Assembly: GCF_003073045.1 (NCBI RefSeq)
Contig: NC_037595.1
Coordinates: 11,400,074-11,464,073 of the forward strand
Origin: Pomacea canaliculata
Taxonomy: Eukaryota; Mollusca; Gastropoda; Architaenioglossa; Ampullariidae
DNA: 64,000 nucleotides
Direction: 5' to 3'
The notes beneath the pieces were generated by a model. That model was given only the letters and a program-made list of their open reading frames with translations, ran no database searches and was not told where the DNA came from. Made by a program: the position numbers and the translations under genes. Positions 48,001-60,600 of the stretch are shown piece by piece. Every line of letters begins with the position of its first letter. Positions within the stretch are counted from its first letter, which is position 1.

Positions 48001-48680
48001 CCCTGGACAAGATACTCCAGTCGTTAAACATGGCCGCTACACGACAGCGCTTCAGTAACCATAGTAACACACGCACGCATACAGAGAGAGAGAGATGCTG
48101 GGAAAGACGGAGAGAAATGTCATCTAGTGATGTATCATCAGCCTTATAGGAACTTCATGTGTTCACTGTGGCCACCTTACTTGTAACGCGTGCTCTGACT
48201 GGTTGAAATATATTCAACCGTTATAAATGCATTGGATGCGATTTGTTTGCGGCTGGTGGTCCACTTTAAACGCAAAAATCATTCACATTCGCATTTTCAG
48301 CGCATGGTCAAGTAATGTTAATGCAGTATTAACAGCCATAATCACCAAATCTGACTAGATGCTTATAAATATCAGCCAATCAGATCACGCTTCTCTCGCT
48401 AGCGTAACTATAAAATATTCACTTGTCCCCACTTCTGAGAACCAGAAGGTCCTGGGTCCAGATCTCATCTGAAAGAAACCTCTTTATGTGACACCTGTTC
48501 TCATGACTGGCCGTCAGGGATTTTCTTCTGGTTTCGTCCCTACTCCACGTTACCTCTATGAAATCATCTCTAGGTGGAAGCACTTTCCCTCCATACCAAC
48601 TAATCAGCCAACCACGCTTTTATCAGGTCATTTCTGCACTAGAGTTATTATCGAGAGCAATCATGTTATGGTTTGTCTTC

Positions 48681-48725
<45 letters not shown>
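48681..48725 (+). repeat. (GATT)n microsatellite
   Basis: About eleven uninterrupted GATT units in non-coding DNA. Confidence 0.9.
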
Positions 48726-49505
48726 AGCGTGCAGACCCTTGATGCCATCTTCATCCTTGACACATGCTATCCCCAGAGAGTCTTCTCGGGGTCCTCAATC
48801 TCCACACGATCACATCAGGCTCAGGAAGATTCCAGGTATGCGGTCCGAGGATGCCACGTTGTGAAATAGAGTTTTCAAAGTGGTTAATGCCGATGTTTTG
48901 ACACAAGCGACCATATTATCCGCCAGAAGATCTGAGCTGCCAGGGAGTCAAGTGGCGCATTGAGAGACAGTGCAATCTGGGGCTGCACCAGACCCGTCGT
49001 CAGGCTCGCTCCATCACCAACGCCACGAGAGAAAAAGAGAATTGAGAGACCTTCCCACGCGTGGTGTGGACCCCACTTCCATTGAGATGCTGAGTGAGGC
49101 CGAGATGCTTTATGAGGTGAACACATTTCGTAACATGCAGCCTGCGACAAGGAGGCAGAAAGATAACGAATATTCTAAACAAAACATGCCTTCCTCCCTC
49201 CCGACCCTCATCCCCCAGACACACTCCAACACCTTCCTGTTGTTGCGCTAATGGCTTTGTCACTGTGATGCCTGGTTTTGATAATTTTTGAAGAAGGAAT
49301 TCAGGCTTTCAAAATCTTGTTTGACGTATTACTTGCACTTTGGTGTGAATATTCTCTTCAGGTGATAAACATTTCGTCAGATTCATCGCTCCTTCTCTCT
49401 CACGCGCACGAACACACCAACCAACAAATTCATTTCTACTTTCTCTCCCGTTCTTTGCCTGCAAAGACACACACATGAATGTTTGTTTTAGCTTATATTT
49501 GGTCC

Positions 49506-49575
<70 letters not shown>
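49506..49575 (+). repeat. (TGA)n microsatellite
   Basis: About 23 uninterrupted GAT/TGA units. The poly-Met or poly-His frames across it are artefacts. Confidence 0.9.
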
Positions 49576-50999
49576 CCAGGAGTGGTTGTTTGTTTACAGA
49601 GAGGGTGTCACGGGTGAGTGCGGTGGCCAGACGAACATAATTACGAGACCCCAGCAGTGAAGACGATGAGGTGCATCGATACACCACACACACAAACCTC
49701 TATACAGCGTATCGCATGTTCTCGCACTTCTGGTGATGTTGCTGTTGGGGGTGGGGTTGGCGTTAGTAGGATGGACACCTGCACTTGCCAGACATATGTC
49801 TGTCATTACTCGAATATTCTCGCAATCACATGCTCAGCTGTGGACACGAAAATTACTTCGTGTCTTCGTGTCTTTATTATAATTTATTCTGCCATTCTTA
49901 GATCACCTCGCTCTCGTGACCTTTGTACCACGTATCAGGGGTCAGAATTTTTTTTCCTTTTTTTTTCTTTCTTTATTGTGAGATATCTGTTTGGCTGGTT
50001 AGGCAATCTTGTGATGTCTGCTGTATCTGCACAGCGTATTACTTGCCCTTCGCAAGAGCATCGCAAAGAGAAATAAGCAAGGATGCTAGATAACTGCTCT
50101 CACACCGGGAAGTTTTTGTTGTGGTAAGTGGCCGACTGCCATTATTCACCTGAATAATTCGAGGGTTTTTAAAAGGTAGGGGAAGTCACGTGACCTAACG
50201 GTGGTAGCGGGTGTGAAGTGTTCTAGACATCACTTATCCCTTTCTACGATATTTAATGTTTCCACCCCTGTACAGACTCAGGTACCCGTTCTACAGCTGG
50301 GTCGTCACCCGGATGCCAGACCGTACCCGTGCTGTTGCTGTAGCCACGAAACTCTTTCCACATTTTCAGCAACTACGTAACTATTACGACAATGTCGACA
50401 TCGCTGTTGTTGCTGTTACCGGTGTTGTTCCAACCGTCCCTATTGAAACCTCCTACAGAACAAAACCACGGTCTGTGATGGTGCCAGTGGTTGCGACTGT
50501 GGAGATGGTGGCCGCAGCCCTACAGCCGCAGTTGACGAACTTAATTATGATTGGCGGCAGGGTGTTAACAGCCGCCGCGGGTCCCATCGCGAGCTGGATC
50601 TGTGAATACTAGTTTGCACTTTCGTGACCGTGGTGAGGGGAGGCTTTTTATCAGCGGGGAACTATGTCTGCGGATGCCGTTCGAATGAGCATCACTCGAC
50701 ACAGTCTGGTCGTCAGTGACGATGACTTAGCGCGAGCCAACGGTGCGCTATCAGATAGGACCCCTCTCATCAGATCTGGCGCTGATTGGCCCTGACAGCC
50801 TAGGGGCCCGTCTCGGCCCCGACTCGCGATCCAGCTGAAACGAGGGGCACGTGAAAAATGCAAGTGCTTAGCAAAACCGGATTTTTTTTTCTTTTTCCTC
50901 ACTTCCTCGCTGCATCCCTCGGCCAAAAGTACCCGGTTGAATAAGTCGCACTAGCCTAGCTGACAAGTACTGTCAACTTCATCGGTGCTCTACAGAAAA

Positions 51000-51410
51000 C
51001 AAGCAAAGAAGAAACAAAAATTTAAAAAACCCTAAAAGCTAAATCAAAGCCAAACATGTCAAACAAAATAACAACCAAAAACAAATAAAAATAAATAAGC
51101 AAATAATAAACAAAAGAACTAAACAAAATCAAACAAGGCAAACAAATATAAACAAACAAAAAACGAAAAATAACAAACAAAATAAAAAAAAAAATAATAA
51201 TTCAAACAAAAATAAACAAGCAAAAACAAAAAATAAATAAGCAAATAATAAACAAAAGGCATAAACAAAACCAAAGAAGGCAAACACATTTAAACAAACA
51301 AAAAACAAAAACTAAACAAAATAAAAACAAAAAATAATTCAAGCAAAAATAAATAAGCAAAACCAAAACAATAAAGTAAAAATCAATTTAAAATTAAAAA
51401 AAGTAAAAGT
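51000..51410. repeat. A-rich low-complexity tract
   Basis: About 400 bases made almost only of A-rich words such as AAACAAAAT and AAATAAGCAAAT. Two subsegments repeat nearly word for word (around 51070-51180 and 51225-51340), an expanded degenerate repeat. Confidence 0.75.
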
Positions 51411-51895
51411 ATCCTTCAAGACCATGTATTGTGTTGGCACACATTTTCTTAGTCTGTTGAGAGAAAACTCTCTTGACTGTCGGACGATATGCAGCCTTGT
51501 CGTTTCAATCAAATGAGTTGAGTTCACTTCCAATTTTCTGGAGAACCTTTGCCAAATAGTTTCTATTAAACATTCTTGGAGCGAACCACACAGCTGCACC
51601 TCGTCTGGCAACATTACAGACATACGCACACAGTAAAACAAACACATAAATAACCAATCAATAAAACAAAAACAAATAACAAAAAATCAGACAGGCAAAA
51701 GGACTTGTAAAATGTCAGACAGCAAAAGCTTTATTATAGCCTTCGTTGTTCGAATCGAGGAAGGCGTACATGCAATGTTCTATTATCGATGACATAGATA
51801 ACAAAAAGGTAATAAATTAGTCAAATATCTACAGGACAGTTTACAGGTACGATTATTGTGCTTTTCTTTCAGTTGTTCGTACTGATGAAAATATA

Positions 51896-52107
51896 CACAC
51901 ACAAACACAAAAACAAACACAGACACAAACAAACACAAACACAAACAAACAAACACAAATAAACACAAACAAACACAAACAAACCAAAACAAACAAAAAC
52001 AAACACAACACAAACAAACACAAACAAACACAAATCAAACAAACACAAACACAAACACAACACAAAAACACAAACAAGCACAAACACAAACACAAACAAA
52101 CACAATC
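51896..52107. repeat. (CAAACA)n minisatellite-like tract
   Basis: About 210 bases of CACAAACA and AAACA variants with very few G bases. The Cys/Val/Leu-rich frames on the minus strand are artefacts. Confidence 0.85.
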
Positions 52108-54959
52108 AGTCCGGATGGAGTGCAAAAACAAGTCCTGTAGAGGATGTTTGGTGAGAAGAGCTTCACTCCGCATTGTGGAGGGAGTCGTTCTAAATATAGC
52201 CGCCTTGATAAATCATCCCTGATTGCCCAAAACAATTTAGCGGGATCGCAGTGGAGATGGAGAGAGTGGCGAAACCACCCCGATAAAGCCAAGTTGCCTG
52301 TCAAAAGTAACACCCGTTGTCGATGAGACTGCGAGACCGGGCTCCCACACTGGTGCGGAGGTGAGTAGGTAAACAACACCTTCACCTCGTCTTGGCGATG
52401 CTCTCCTGCTCTCCTTTAATAGGAGAAAAGTAATTAACACAATTGTTTTATTGTTGTTCTTTTTGTTTGTCTTTGAGAAAGAAATAGTGTATATGTATGT
52501 CTGTTTTTCCTATATTCGTTTGTAAAACACACCACACGCCCTGACAGACAAACCAACACGACTAAAACCATTGTTATGATAGTAATTGTAGTCTGGCAAT
52601 AGCACTTCCTGACTAAACCCTGAACTCAAAACTGATGGTAGATGAAGTGAATCTTGAGGAAGACATGACGAAAAAAATATGTTAAGAACACTGATATCAT
52701 TAATGGAATCAATGGTTACATTGTTTTCTATAATTAGTCATTCACTCTCTTTCTCTCGTTCTGTCTCTCTCTCTCTCTAACACACATACAAACAATGTCC
52801 GCCTTTGTGAGTGAGTGAGCGAGCTACGAAAGGAAGACAAACTAACAAAAAATTTAAACTTTTAACGCCAGATATTCTTCATAGATGACAGCAACCACCG
52901 AATCCATCCATCCCTCCGTCCGTCCATCGGTCCATCCATAAAGTGTACGCCTCGGAACGGGTCAAGATGGTGGCCGTGTTCACCAGCTCCTCCTTTCTCC
53001 TCCTCCTCCCCATCCCCTCGCATCTCTTTCACAAGCATCCTGCGACATCCTCCAGCATCTTCACGTCTGCTCGGTGCTTCCAGTGCAGAGCACTCTCCCA
53101 TACTGTGTACGGTGTCACTAGCAATCTGCCACGCACTCCAACGCACCCTGCACGCGCTCACAGCACTGGCAGTCCCAAGAGCCGCTTGGAGAGCTTCTCC
53201 TCAATTTCTAACAACCTCATGAAGTATGCGCAAGAATTTTTTTTTCTCCTTCTCTTCTTTTTTTTTTTTTCGGTTGGCGTTTTCTTGTGTGATGCGAGAT
53301 CAAGGGTCCCGTAATCTCTCCTGCCAAAGGGGAAGTCTCCACGTTCGTTCTTTGACTGAAAATAAGACATAAATTGTGTTGTGCTTCAACTTGAAGATGG
53401 TGTCGTTGTGGTTTTATGAGGCAGCATGTCAGAAACATGCGATGGAAAGAAAGAAGATATACAGGGCGAGACTGCTTGCCCAGCCTTCACTGAAGGAGAA
53501 GGAGGTGTAGAGGGGAGGAGAAGCAGGGAGGGGAGAGAAAAGAGGGTTTGAAACTAAGTGACAACAGCGCTGAAAATATATTTTATTTATTTCCAGATAG
53601 ATCGGAATGCTCTCTCTCTCTCTCTCTGTCTGTCTCTCTCTCTCTCTTGTTCTCTCGTGCACAAACGCACGCACAGGCCAGTGCATCAGCTTCTCTATTT
53701 CACATCAGCTCGAAAACAAAGAACTCTTCCTGTTTGATGATAACTTACTGACTTGGTTTCATTCTATAAACTGTCATTTCCCCCTCTTTGCCATATTAAA
53801 AAAACAACTATTTCGTTCTTCTTTGTCTTGGCATCATCATCGTCGTCGTCGTCTTCATTATCATCGTCGTCGGCGTTATCATCAAGCTGTAAAGATAAGT
53901 AAACTAATTTTCCAATGTTGTTTCATTCTACAGATTTTATTTATACACCTTTGCAGGTGCTACTTCTTTCAAGGATGTAATCTTTTTATATCTCCTGTTA
54001 ATGTGAGTACGTGAAGAAGGAATAATCATTATAAAGCGGCGTGTTTAACAGTAAACAAAAATAATATTTTTAAGTTAACGATGAATTGTTGTCATTGTTG
54101 TATAATGAGTTATGTCAGATAATATACTTCACAAGTTAGCTTCATGTGAGTGTCATAATGTTGAGGATATTTCCCTTTCAGAAGAGCATTTGGTACATAA
54201 GGTGTTTTTACCTATTTGTTTAGTTGTTTAAACAATAAAAATACCTACATGTGTAAGGAATAGATATACCTATCTGTTAAGGTGTTTATACACTGGCTAT
54301 ACCTAACTGGAAAAGTGTATGTACAGTAAATGTATCTACCTGGTAAAGTGGTAAGGTGTCTCCTTACACTTACCTAGTAACATAATCTTCGTGAATATGT
54401 TTGCTCCTGATTAGTTTGATCCATATATGTCTTTACAGTGTGTTTGTGTGTGTGTGTGTGTGTGCTCACTATTTCTTTTTAAGTCCCGCCCTCTCCTCAT
54501 TTCACTTCGTATCTCTTAGCTTCTCACAAAGTTTTCAACTGCTACGAAAGCATGCAGGGAAAAGATGTCAACATCATATTTGTTACAAAAAGGAAGAGAG
54601 GACAATTAAGCGATTTGTCGTGAATACAGAAGTAAATGAATTCATAGTTTTCCTAATCTGTATGTAGTAGAGTTTGTTAACAGTTACACCAGTCAGCTCT
54701 CTCTTTAAGCTCGAACTCGTCTTAATTGTGTTCCATGATAGCTAAGTAAACACTTCCATTGCTTAAAAAAGCAAAGCTATGTCTTAAGAATGCGATGAAC
54801 ATAATAAAACTCTGTTTCCCAATATTTATGCTGTTTGTTTATACTTTTGTTGTGGTGTCACCTGTTTGCTAAGGATTCTGTTTCTTGTATGGTTCACCGT
54901 CGGTTTGTTTGTAGTCGGTGCGAAGAGCATTGAGCTTGCATCCACATGGAGAAATGCAC

Positions 54960-54983
54960 TTCTTCTTCTTCTTCTTCTTCTTC

Positions 54984-55076
<93 letters not shown>
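54960..55076 (+). repeat. (TTC)n followed by (TTA)n microsatellite
   Basis: About eight TTC units pass directly into more than thirty TTA units, a compound microsatellite about 117 bases long. Confidence 0.95.
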
Positions 55077-55077
<1 letters not shown>

Positions 55078-56552
55078 AATCTCGCCTTTATACTTTGTCA
55101 ACAAAATACTGCAGCCTCTTTTCTATTCATGTCATCGAATGCTTTAGTAGAAGGTGAGAAGTAAAGGTACATATTCACATCTTACTTAAAGAGCCCCAAA
55201 AGTATTCCTCACTATTTTAGAACAATGGATGTTCCAGACAGAGTGCTGTATGTTATTCTTTCCTCTACCCGTATACCCAACACCTTCTATCCATTCTAGC
55301 TGTAGTCGGTTTCTCTAGCAGCCTATAACACTCTAGGGAGAAAGAATGAAAAACGACAAAATAGGAAAAGAAAGAAAAACTCTAGTAGTGGGATGGATCG
55401 CACTTCGTCATGCATGGAGTCCGTGCCGATGACGTGGCTCCGAGATGCTTCAGCGGCAAGGAAAATATTTCCTGGACCCGCAAACTGCTAAACCCACCCA
55501 CTATCCACCCATCCTCCCATCTACCCATCCCCACCCCACTTCACGCTTCATGCAAACAACAACGCAGAAACCACGAGACCAGGGCCCGTTGCATGGCCGT
55601 TTCTTATCCATGTACTTCAGAGCTCGTAGCTTCTAAAATAACTTTTTGCTTGTGATGAGGACATATCAATGTTCACACAACCTAAAACAGGACCGTGACT
55701 GTCATCACACACTCGATGCACAACACAGAGAGGCTAGAAAAAACGAAAAAGACACACACAAACCACCCAAGACATTCGCAATTTTGTCAGTCAATGTTTT
55801 TATTTAATTACAATATAATTTCGTGAGAACGGTCCACATTTGCTGCTTCCAAACCTCTTCAAAGAAATCTTTACAAGCAAATACCTTCATTTTTGCACAA
55901 AAATCAAACGACACAAGATTTAGAAAACTGCAAACAGCTACTTACTGGTGGAAAGTTAGACCAAGGGTCGCTTAAATCTCTACCAACACTGTAAACCTGT
56001 AAACCGTGGACAAACAACAACAGACAGGCGGAGTGTTAGTGAGCTTGACTAACAAACATTACCCTCGCTTATCCAATGGGCAAGCAAAATATATTTTACA
56101 GAAACCAAATCCGTAGAAATGAAAGTAGGCATCAGCAACTGTTGTTTTCCAACAGACACCAAAAAATCACGAATTTCAAGAACACGTGTATAAATATGCA
56201 GCAAGGCACTCCAACATCAACCAGTAAGACACCTTCCATTGTCACGTGACAGTGGCTTTGCATAGAATGGACGACATAACAAGAAAAGGACGAATACAGC
56301 ATTTGTGTGAGAACTGAGAGGTAGTGGGTCTGGACGGTTCTCTTGTCAAAAGACGGGTGGAACAGCACTCGTATCGATGCCGCGGTCGTCGAACATATCA
56401 TCGCAAAATACAAGTAATACTTTTTTTCTTGGAGGGATTGAGTGAAGGCGTTTGTTCCGTAAACCGGAAGTTTTTTATTTCTTGGCTTCACAAGGCAGTT
56501 TTGTGGCAAAGACAGGACCGAAGGACAAAATGACAATTTTTTGGTTTTCATT

Positions 56553-56558
56553 TTTATT
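56553..56558 (-). terminator. Possible polyadenylation signal of the MyoD-like gene
   Basis: TTTATT on the plus strand reads AATAAA on the minus strand, about 975 bases beyond the stop codon at 57533. It would imply a 1-kb 3' UTR. Other candidates exist further on, so the assignment is weak. Confidence 0.2.
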
Positions 56559-57532
56559 CTTCTGCTTATTGCTGGTCATTATTGCTGCAAAAGAAGCAGC
56601 TTGTTAGTTGAGAAGTGACTTACATAGAAGAAGCACCTTTCAGTTCAGGCTGAATAGCTATCCATCGTCAGGTGACTAATATTCCTGGGAGACAGGTGTG
56701 AATACGGAAACCACAGACGAGGATCCATAATATCAAAGATGTTGTGTTTGTAGCAGTGATTTCTTTGGAAATTTGCGCATCGAATTTTTTATGTGATTGT
56801 ACAAGATTTAGAAAATTATTATACCAATCCTTCTCTCTTTTTGTTCGTCCGTTCTTTTTCTCTTTTCTCTTTCTCTCTCTTTGTCACACACACGCACACA
56901 AAATCTCTTTTTTCTTTTTTTAACTAATTTGAGAAGAATACGATTGTCATGGATCGATAGCCTAACAAGAAAATTTTTGTTTGAATTATCGGACTCCTCG
57001 CGCGCGCGCGTGCACACACACGAGGGCGCTGGACACTTTCTCTGATTTCATCCATTTGTTTGTATGTAAGACGAGTTGTCAGGCCATTAGTCAAGCACTT
57101 TCTGCTAAAAGTAGTCTTAAAACTGTCTGCAGCTCTCATTTAGGCTGACATTTAGTTCTGAAACACTTCACTGAGATATCTGTCCCACAGTCACTTCACA
57201 GACAGATTTGTCCTCAAATTTTCCACCTCATGAAAATTCTGTCACTTCACTGACTTCTGGCGCACAATTGTCACTTCACGGACAAGTCTCACCCAAGGCA
57301 AAGTCACCAACATGGACTTGAACTTCATCTTTGGCACTGTTCACTCACATTGCAGTGACAACATGCAATCATATTGTTTGCAATGGTTTATACCAACAAC
57401 CGAGAGAAATGTTTACGGGAGTAAACTTCACGTGGCGCGGAGTTGAGGGACGGAGTCATCTTCAGCTCACATTGGCTGAGGTCACCGTCGATGACCTGTC
57501 AGATGGTGTCATCTTCTCGATGTCGGTGTCGT

Positions 57533-57684
57533 CTAGAGGGGTCTGTCGACTGAGGTCATGTTGCTGAGGACGGAGGCGGTGTTGTTGGGCGAGATGCTCT
57601 CCACGATCAGAGACAGACAGTTGAGGCTGGATGCGCCGTTACTGCCGCTGGTGGTGGTGGAGGAGCTGGACATCTGTTCGTATC
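57533..57684 (-). CDS. MyoD: Terminal exon of a MyoD-family (myogenic bHLH) transcription factor
   Basis: On the minus strand a good acceptor (GTGTGTTTGCAG) leads into 152 bases. The first two complete a split codon (phase 1), followed by 49 codons and a TAG stop. The product is Ser/Thr-rich, then SSLNCLSLIVESIS, then SPNNTASVLSNMTS. The pattern SSLxCLSxIVExIS matches the conserved C-terminal helix (helix III, SSLDCLSSIVERIS in vertebrate MyoD) that ends myogenic factors, and in vertebrates it is also in the last exon. Codon third positions are GC-rich. Myogenic factors bind E-boxes as bHLH dimers and drive muscle genes. The bHLH-coding exon is not visible in the window, so it would lie beyond 64 kb. 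The unknown gene at 63 kb would then be nested in an intron. The assignment rests on one short motif. Confidence 0.6.
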
Positions 57685-60600
57685 CTGCAAACACACACAG
57701 AAGCTTATAGAAAAACTGCACAACCAACAAGAGAAGCTGCTTTGTACACTGATATTATTTGCAAACGCCGGTAGTACATACACATTTAAAGAACTGAAAT
57801 AAAAATGGATACTAACTGTAGTTTTAACTACTGTTAGCTTTTGGGTGTCATGAATAATTAACCAATATGAAATTGTATTATTGTAACTATTGTGTCTAAT
57901 ACGCCTAATTCATACCCATTTACCGTCCTAATAATATTATATCCTCATTTCCTGTCCTAATATATCTTTATTTACTGTCTTGATATACTCCCATGTTCTG
58001 AGAGATTCCTGATAGTGTTCACTAACTTTATATGAAGATGTTGAGGTTTATTTCCAGTTTCTAAATAAATTATATACATTTCTGAGAATATAACGGAATT
58101 TTAAATGTTTATGTGTTTATGTGTAGACGTTATCTAAAGCGGCGCGTGATAGATAACAGACACCCCGGGTACGATACAATTTGCTTGAAAACTCAGTGAT
58201 AACCCAAACACAACGGCGGGAAGAACAGAACGAAGAAAAACAGCGATAAGAACTGGCGACAAGCGATGAGGATCACAGTTTGGTCTTATCAGCTGCATGT
58301 TAGAGCCCTGCGTAAGAGCTTTGACGCTCTGGTTTGTTCTCCGGATGATTGGCTTTAACCCTTCGCTTCCTACCACCAACCTACCACGTGGACGGCTGTC
58401 AAATATTTCTGACAACTCAAGCGTGCCTTGGTAAACAACCCCCTCTCCACCTCACCTCCCTGCTACTACCATCCCACCTGCCCATCCTCCGCATCGCGGC
58501 TCTCGCAGCCGCTGAAGCCTCCCTTCGCCAAGTGGAGCTTGAAGACGTCTCGCGCAACGAGGAAGACGTGGAGCCCGTCTGACGTCCCCGGCTGTCAATC
58601 TCGCGCCCTCGCCTCCTCGCCGCCGGCGACGGCTCATTGTTTATTTGGTCAACAACTCGTCGAGGGCGAGAAACTTTTGCGAAAACGATTCGGTTTGAAG
58701 CAGCCGGCACACTCGAGAGAGCAGCGGCCCAAATCGAGAATCTTTGTCGACGGGAGGTAGTGACACCCAAGGTGCTGGACGAAGAACGTTACACAACAAC
58801 CAACGGCGAGGTTGATAACGAGGGTCTGGGAAAAGCACGGTATAGTCTGTTGTTCCTAATTGAAAACCAGTGATTATTCCGCGAGTTTTGCAAGAAACTC
58901 TCAGCTATAAATAGCATTAAAAAGTGGATAGAGTTTATCGCACCGGACCTGAAAAATCGTTTATGCCGAGCTGTCACCCATCCCTATTTCCTAAGATCAG
59001 AATCTGTTTGATTGACCAGATAGCGTATAATATCTCCAAACATTCACCCTAAACCTACCTTTAAACAGTAACAGTGCATTAATTACCGATGTGTAATAGA
59101 GGTGTCTGTATATTTAAATCCCATTGTGTGTTCGGAATAATGGACTGACTGTGAGGTCACTGTAACCACAAACTTGTATTACTGGACTGCCGGCAGACGA
59201 TTTTTTCCAGTTAACTACTAAAACGAGGCATGAGACTACAAAGCTTCCGGTTTAGTCACATGCTTTGTTTAGCCTTGCCGAGACTAATAGCAGAGAAATT
59301 CGCAAAGAGTCTAAGCGTTGGTCTTGGCAGACAGACAGCAGTCCACCTATACACGCCCATGCTGTAACCAATCAGTGACCAGAAAAGAGAAATGATAAGA
59401 AGTAAATGACAATAAAACGCATAAGAAATACGGTGACTACAACGCTCATCCACCCTTCGTTACACTAACAATCACACAGGTTCTCTAATTGCAATCTCTG
59501 CATCCCGTAGTCGCCATGTTAAAAAAATCTCGTTCACGAAGGATGTTGCAGAATTAAAAAGACTTCTTAACGCTGGTGAAGCTGGCGGAAGCGCTGACTG
59601 ATGCCATGGCAACCAGCACGGGTGCGAATTAGACGCGGGTAGAGCGCGTGGGGCATAATTAAGCCGGGGGTGTTTACGCAGATTAAAGCGAACGGAGGAA
59701 GTCCGGCCTCTTCTCCCTCCATCCACCCATCCACCCACACACACATAGACACACTTCGAAACATCTTTTTTTTTCCAGGTGTAGGCACCCAAGATGGCAG
59801 CTTTACCTCCGAGTCCTTTTTCCCCCATCCGACACACTTCCTGCGATTTCCAGATTCTTTTCCGTCCAAGCTCCGTCGTCATGACCCGACGCCATTGTAC
59901 GGTTCTTTGATCGTCGCCTGCTTCGTCAGATGATTAAACCGTTAGTGTCATCGCAAGTCCACTTCTGAGTTTCTTTACTCATCGCAAGCAGCCACTCCTT
60001 CCACAATTTTCTTCACTTTCTTTTTCCCTCGTCATAAAAACACTATTAAAAAAATTCTGAAGATAAAAGCGGGTAGCTGCTGTCAGCGAGTCAAGTCCAT
60101 GATTGTTGCGCCACAGTTTGTCTTCCTGTTGACTGCTGATATCTGGAAATATTTTTGGCAGCAGAACCGCCTAAAGAGTTTCGGGTTGCTTTTACTGTTT
60201 TTTTGAGCTTCTGGCTTTTTCTTTTACGGCTCCTTAAATGATCTGTTACTTTAAGTGCACCCTTCAGCTCTTTCACATCATCATTCGTCGTCGTCATCAC
60301 CAGAGTCTTTCACAACCACCTCCTCTTGCTCCATATTATTATTTTTTTTTTTTTTTTTTAGGAAAATGATTTTTTTTTTTATTATCTGATGACAATGCCT
60401 TTTCTTAATTCTTATTATTTCATTGTTTTCCTCTTCATTCTCGTCAAATCCGAGTGTAGCATCTTGCTGACCTTCGCTGTCAGATGTCTTAAGAGTGTCG
60501 AGTCAGTGCATCCACCCTTCACAGCTGCACACCGTGACCGGCAGGTCAACCGTCTCCACGGGGAGGCTGGATGAGGGGGGTAAATGTTGTGCCTGGTGCT

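Larger units (their letters stand above)
41401..57532. other. Gene-poor region with scattered GC-rich islands
   Basis: Apart from the simple repeats listed separately, I can support no gene in this 16 kb. GC/CpG-richer, complex islands stand out at about 45780-45960, 47150-47320, 47760-47960, 50620-50900 and 52140-52330. The 118-codon frame at 50256-50612 has no domain and partly consists of GTTGTTGCTGTT-like repeats. Because the region lies 3' of the MyoD-like exon, these islands are candidates for distal regulatory elements. This is inferred from composition and location only. Confidence 0.35.

Noticed and set aside
49475-49660. Poly-Met and poly-His frames
   Set aside because: Translation of the TGA/ATG microsatellite.
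50256-50612. 118-codon plus-strand open frame
   Set aside because: No domain, no splice or promoter context, and partly built of GTTGTTGCTGTT-type repeats. Likely chance in a GC-richer patch.
51783-52385. Cys/Val/Leu-rich minus-strand frames resembling membrane proteins
   Set aside because: They translate the (CAAACA)n tract, with no independent support.
54866-55164. Poly-Ile, poly-Leu and poly-Tyr frames
   Set aside because: Translation of the (TTC)n(TTA)n microsatellite.
58417-58770. Long overlapping frames on both strands
   Set aside because: Arg/Ser/Ala/Pro-rich composition on both strands is typical of GC-rich non-coding DNA. No domain.
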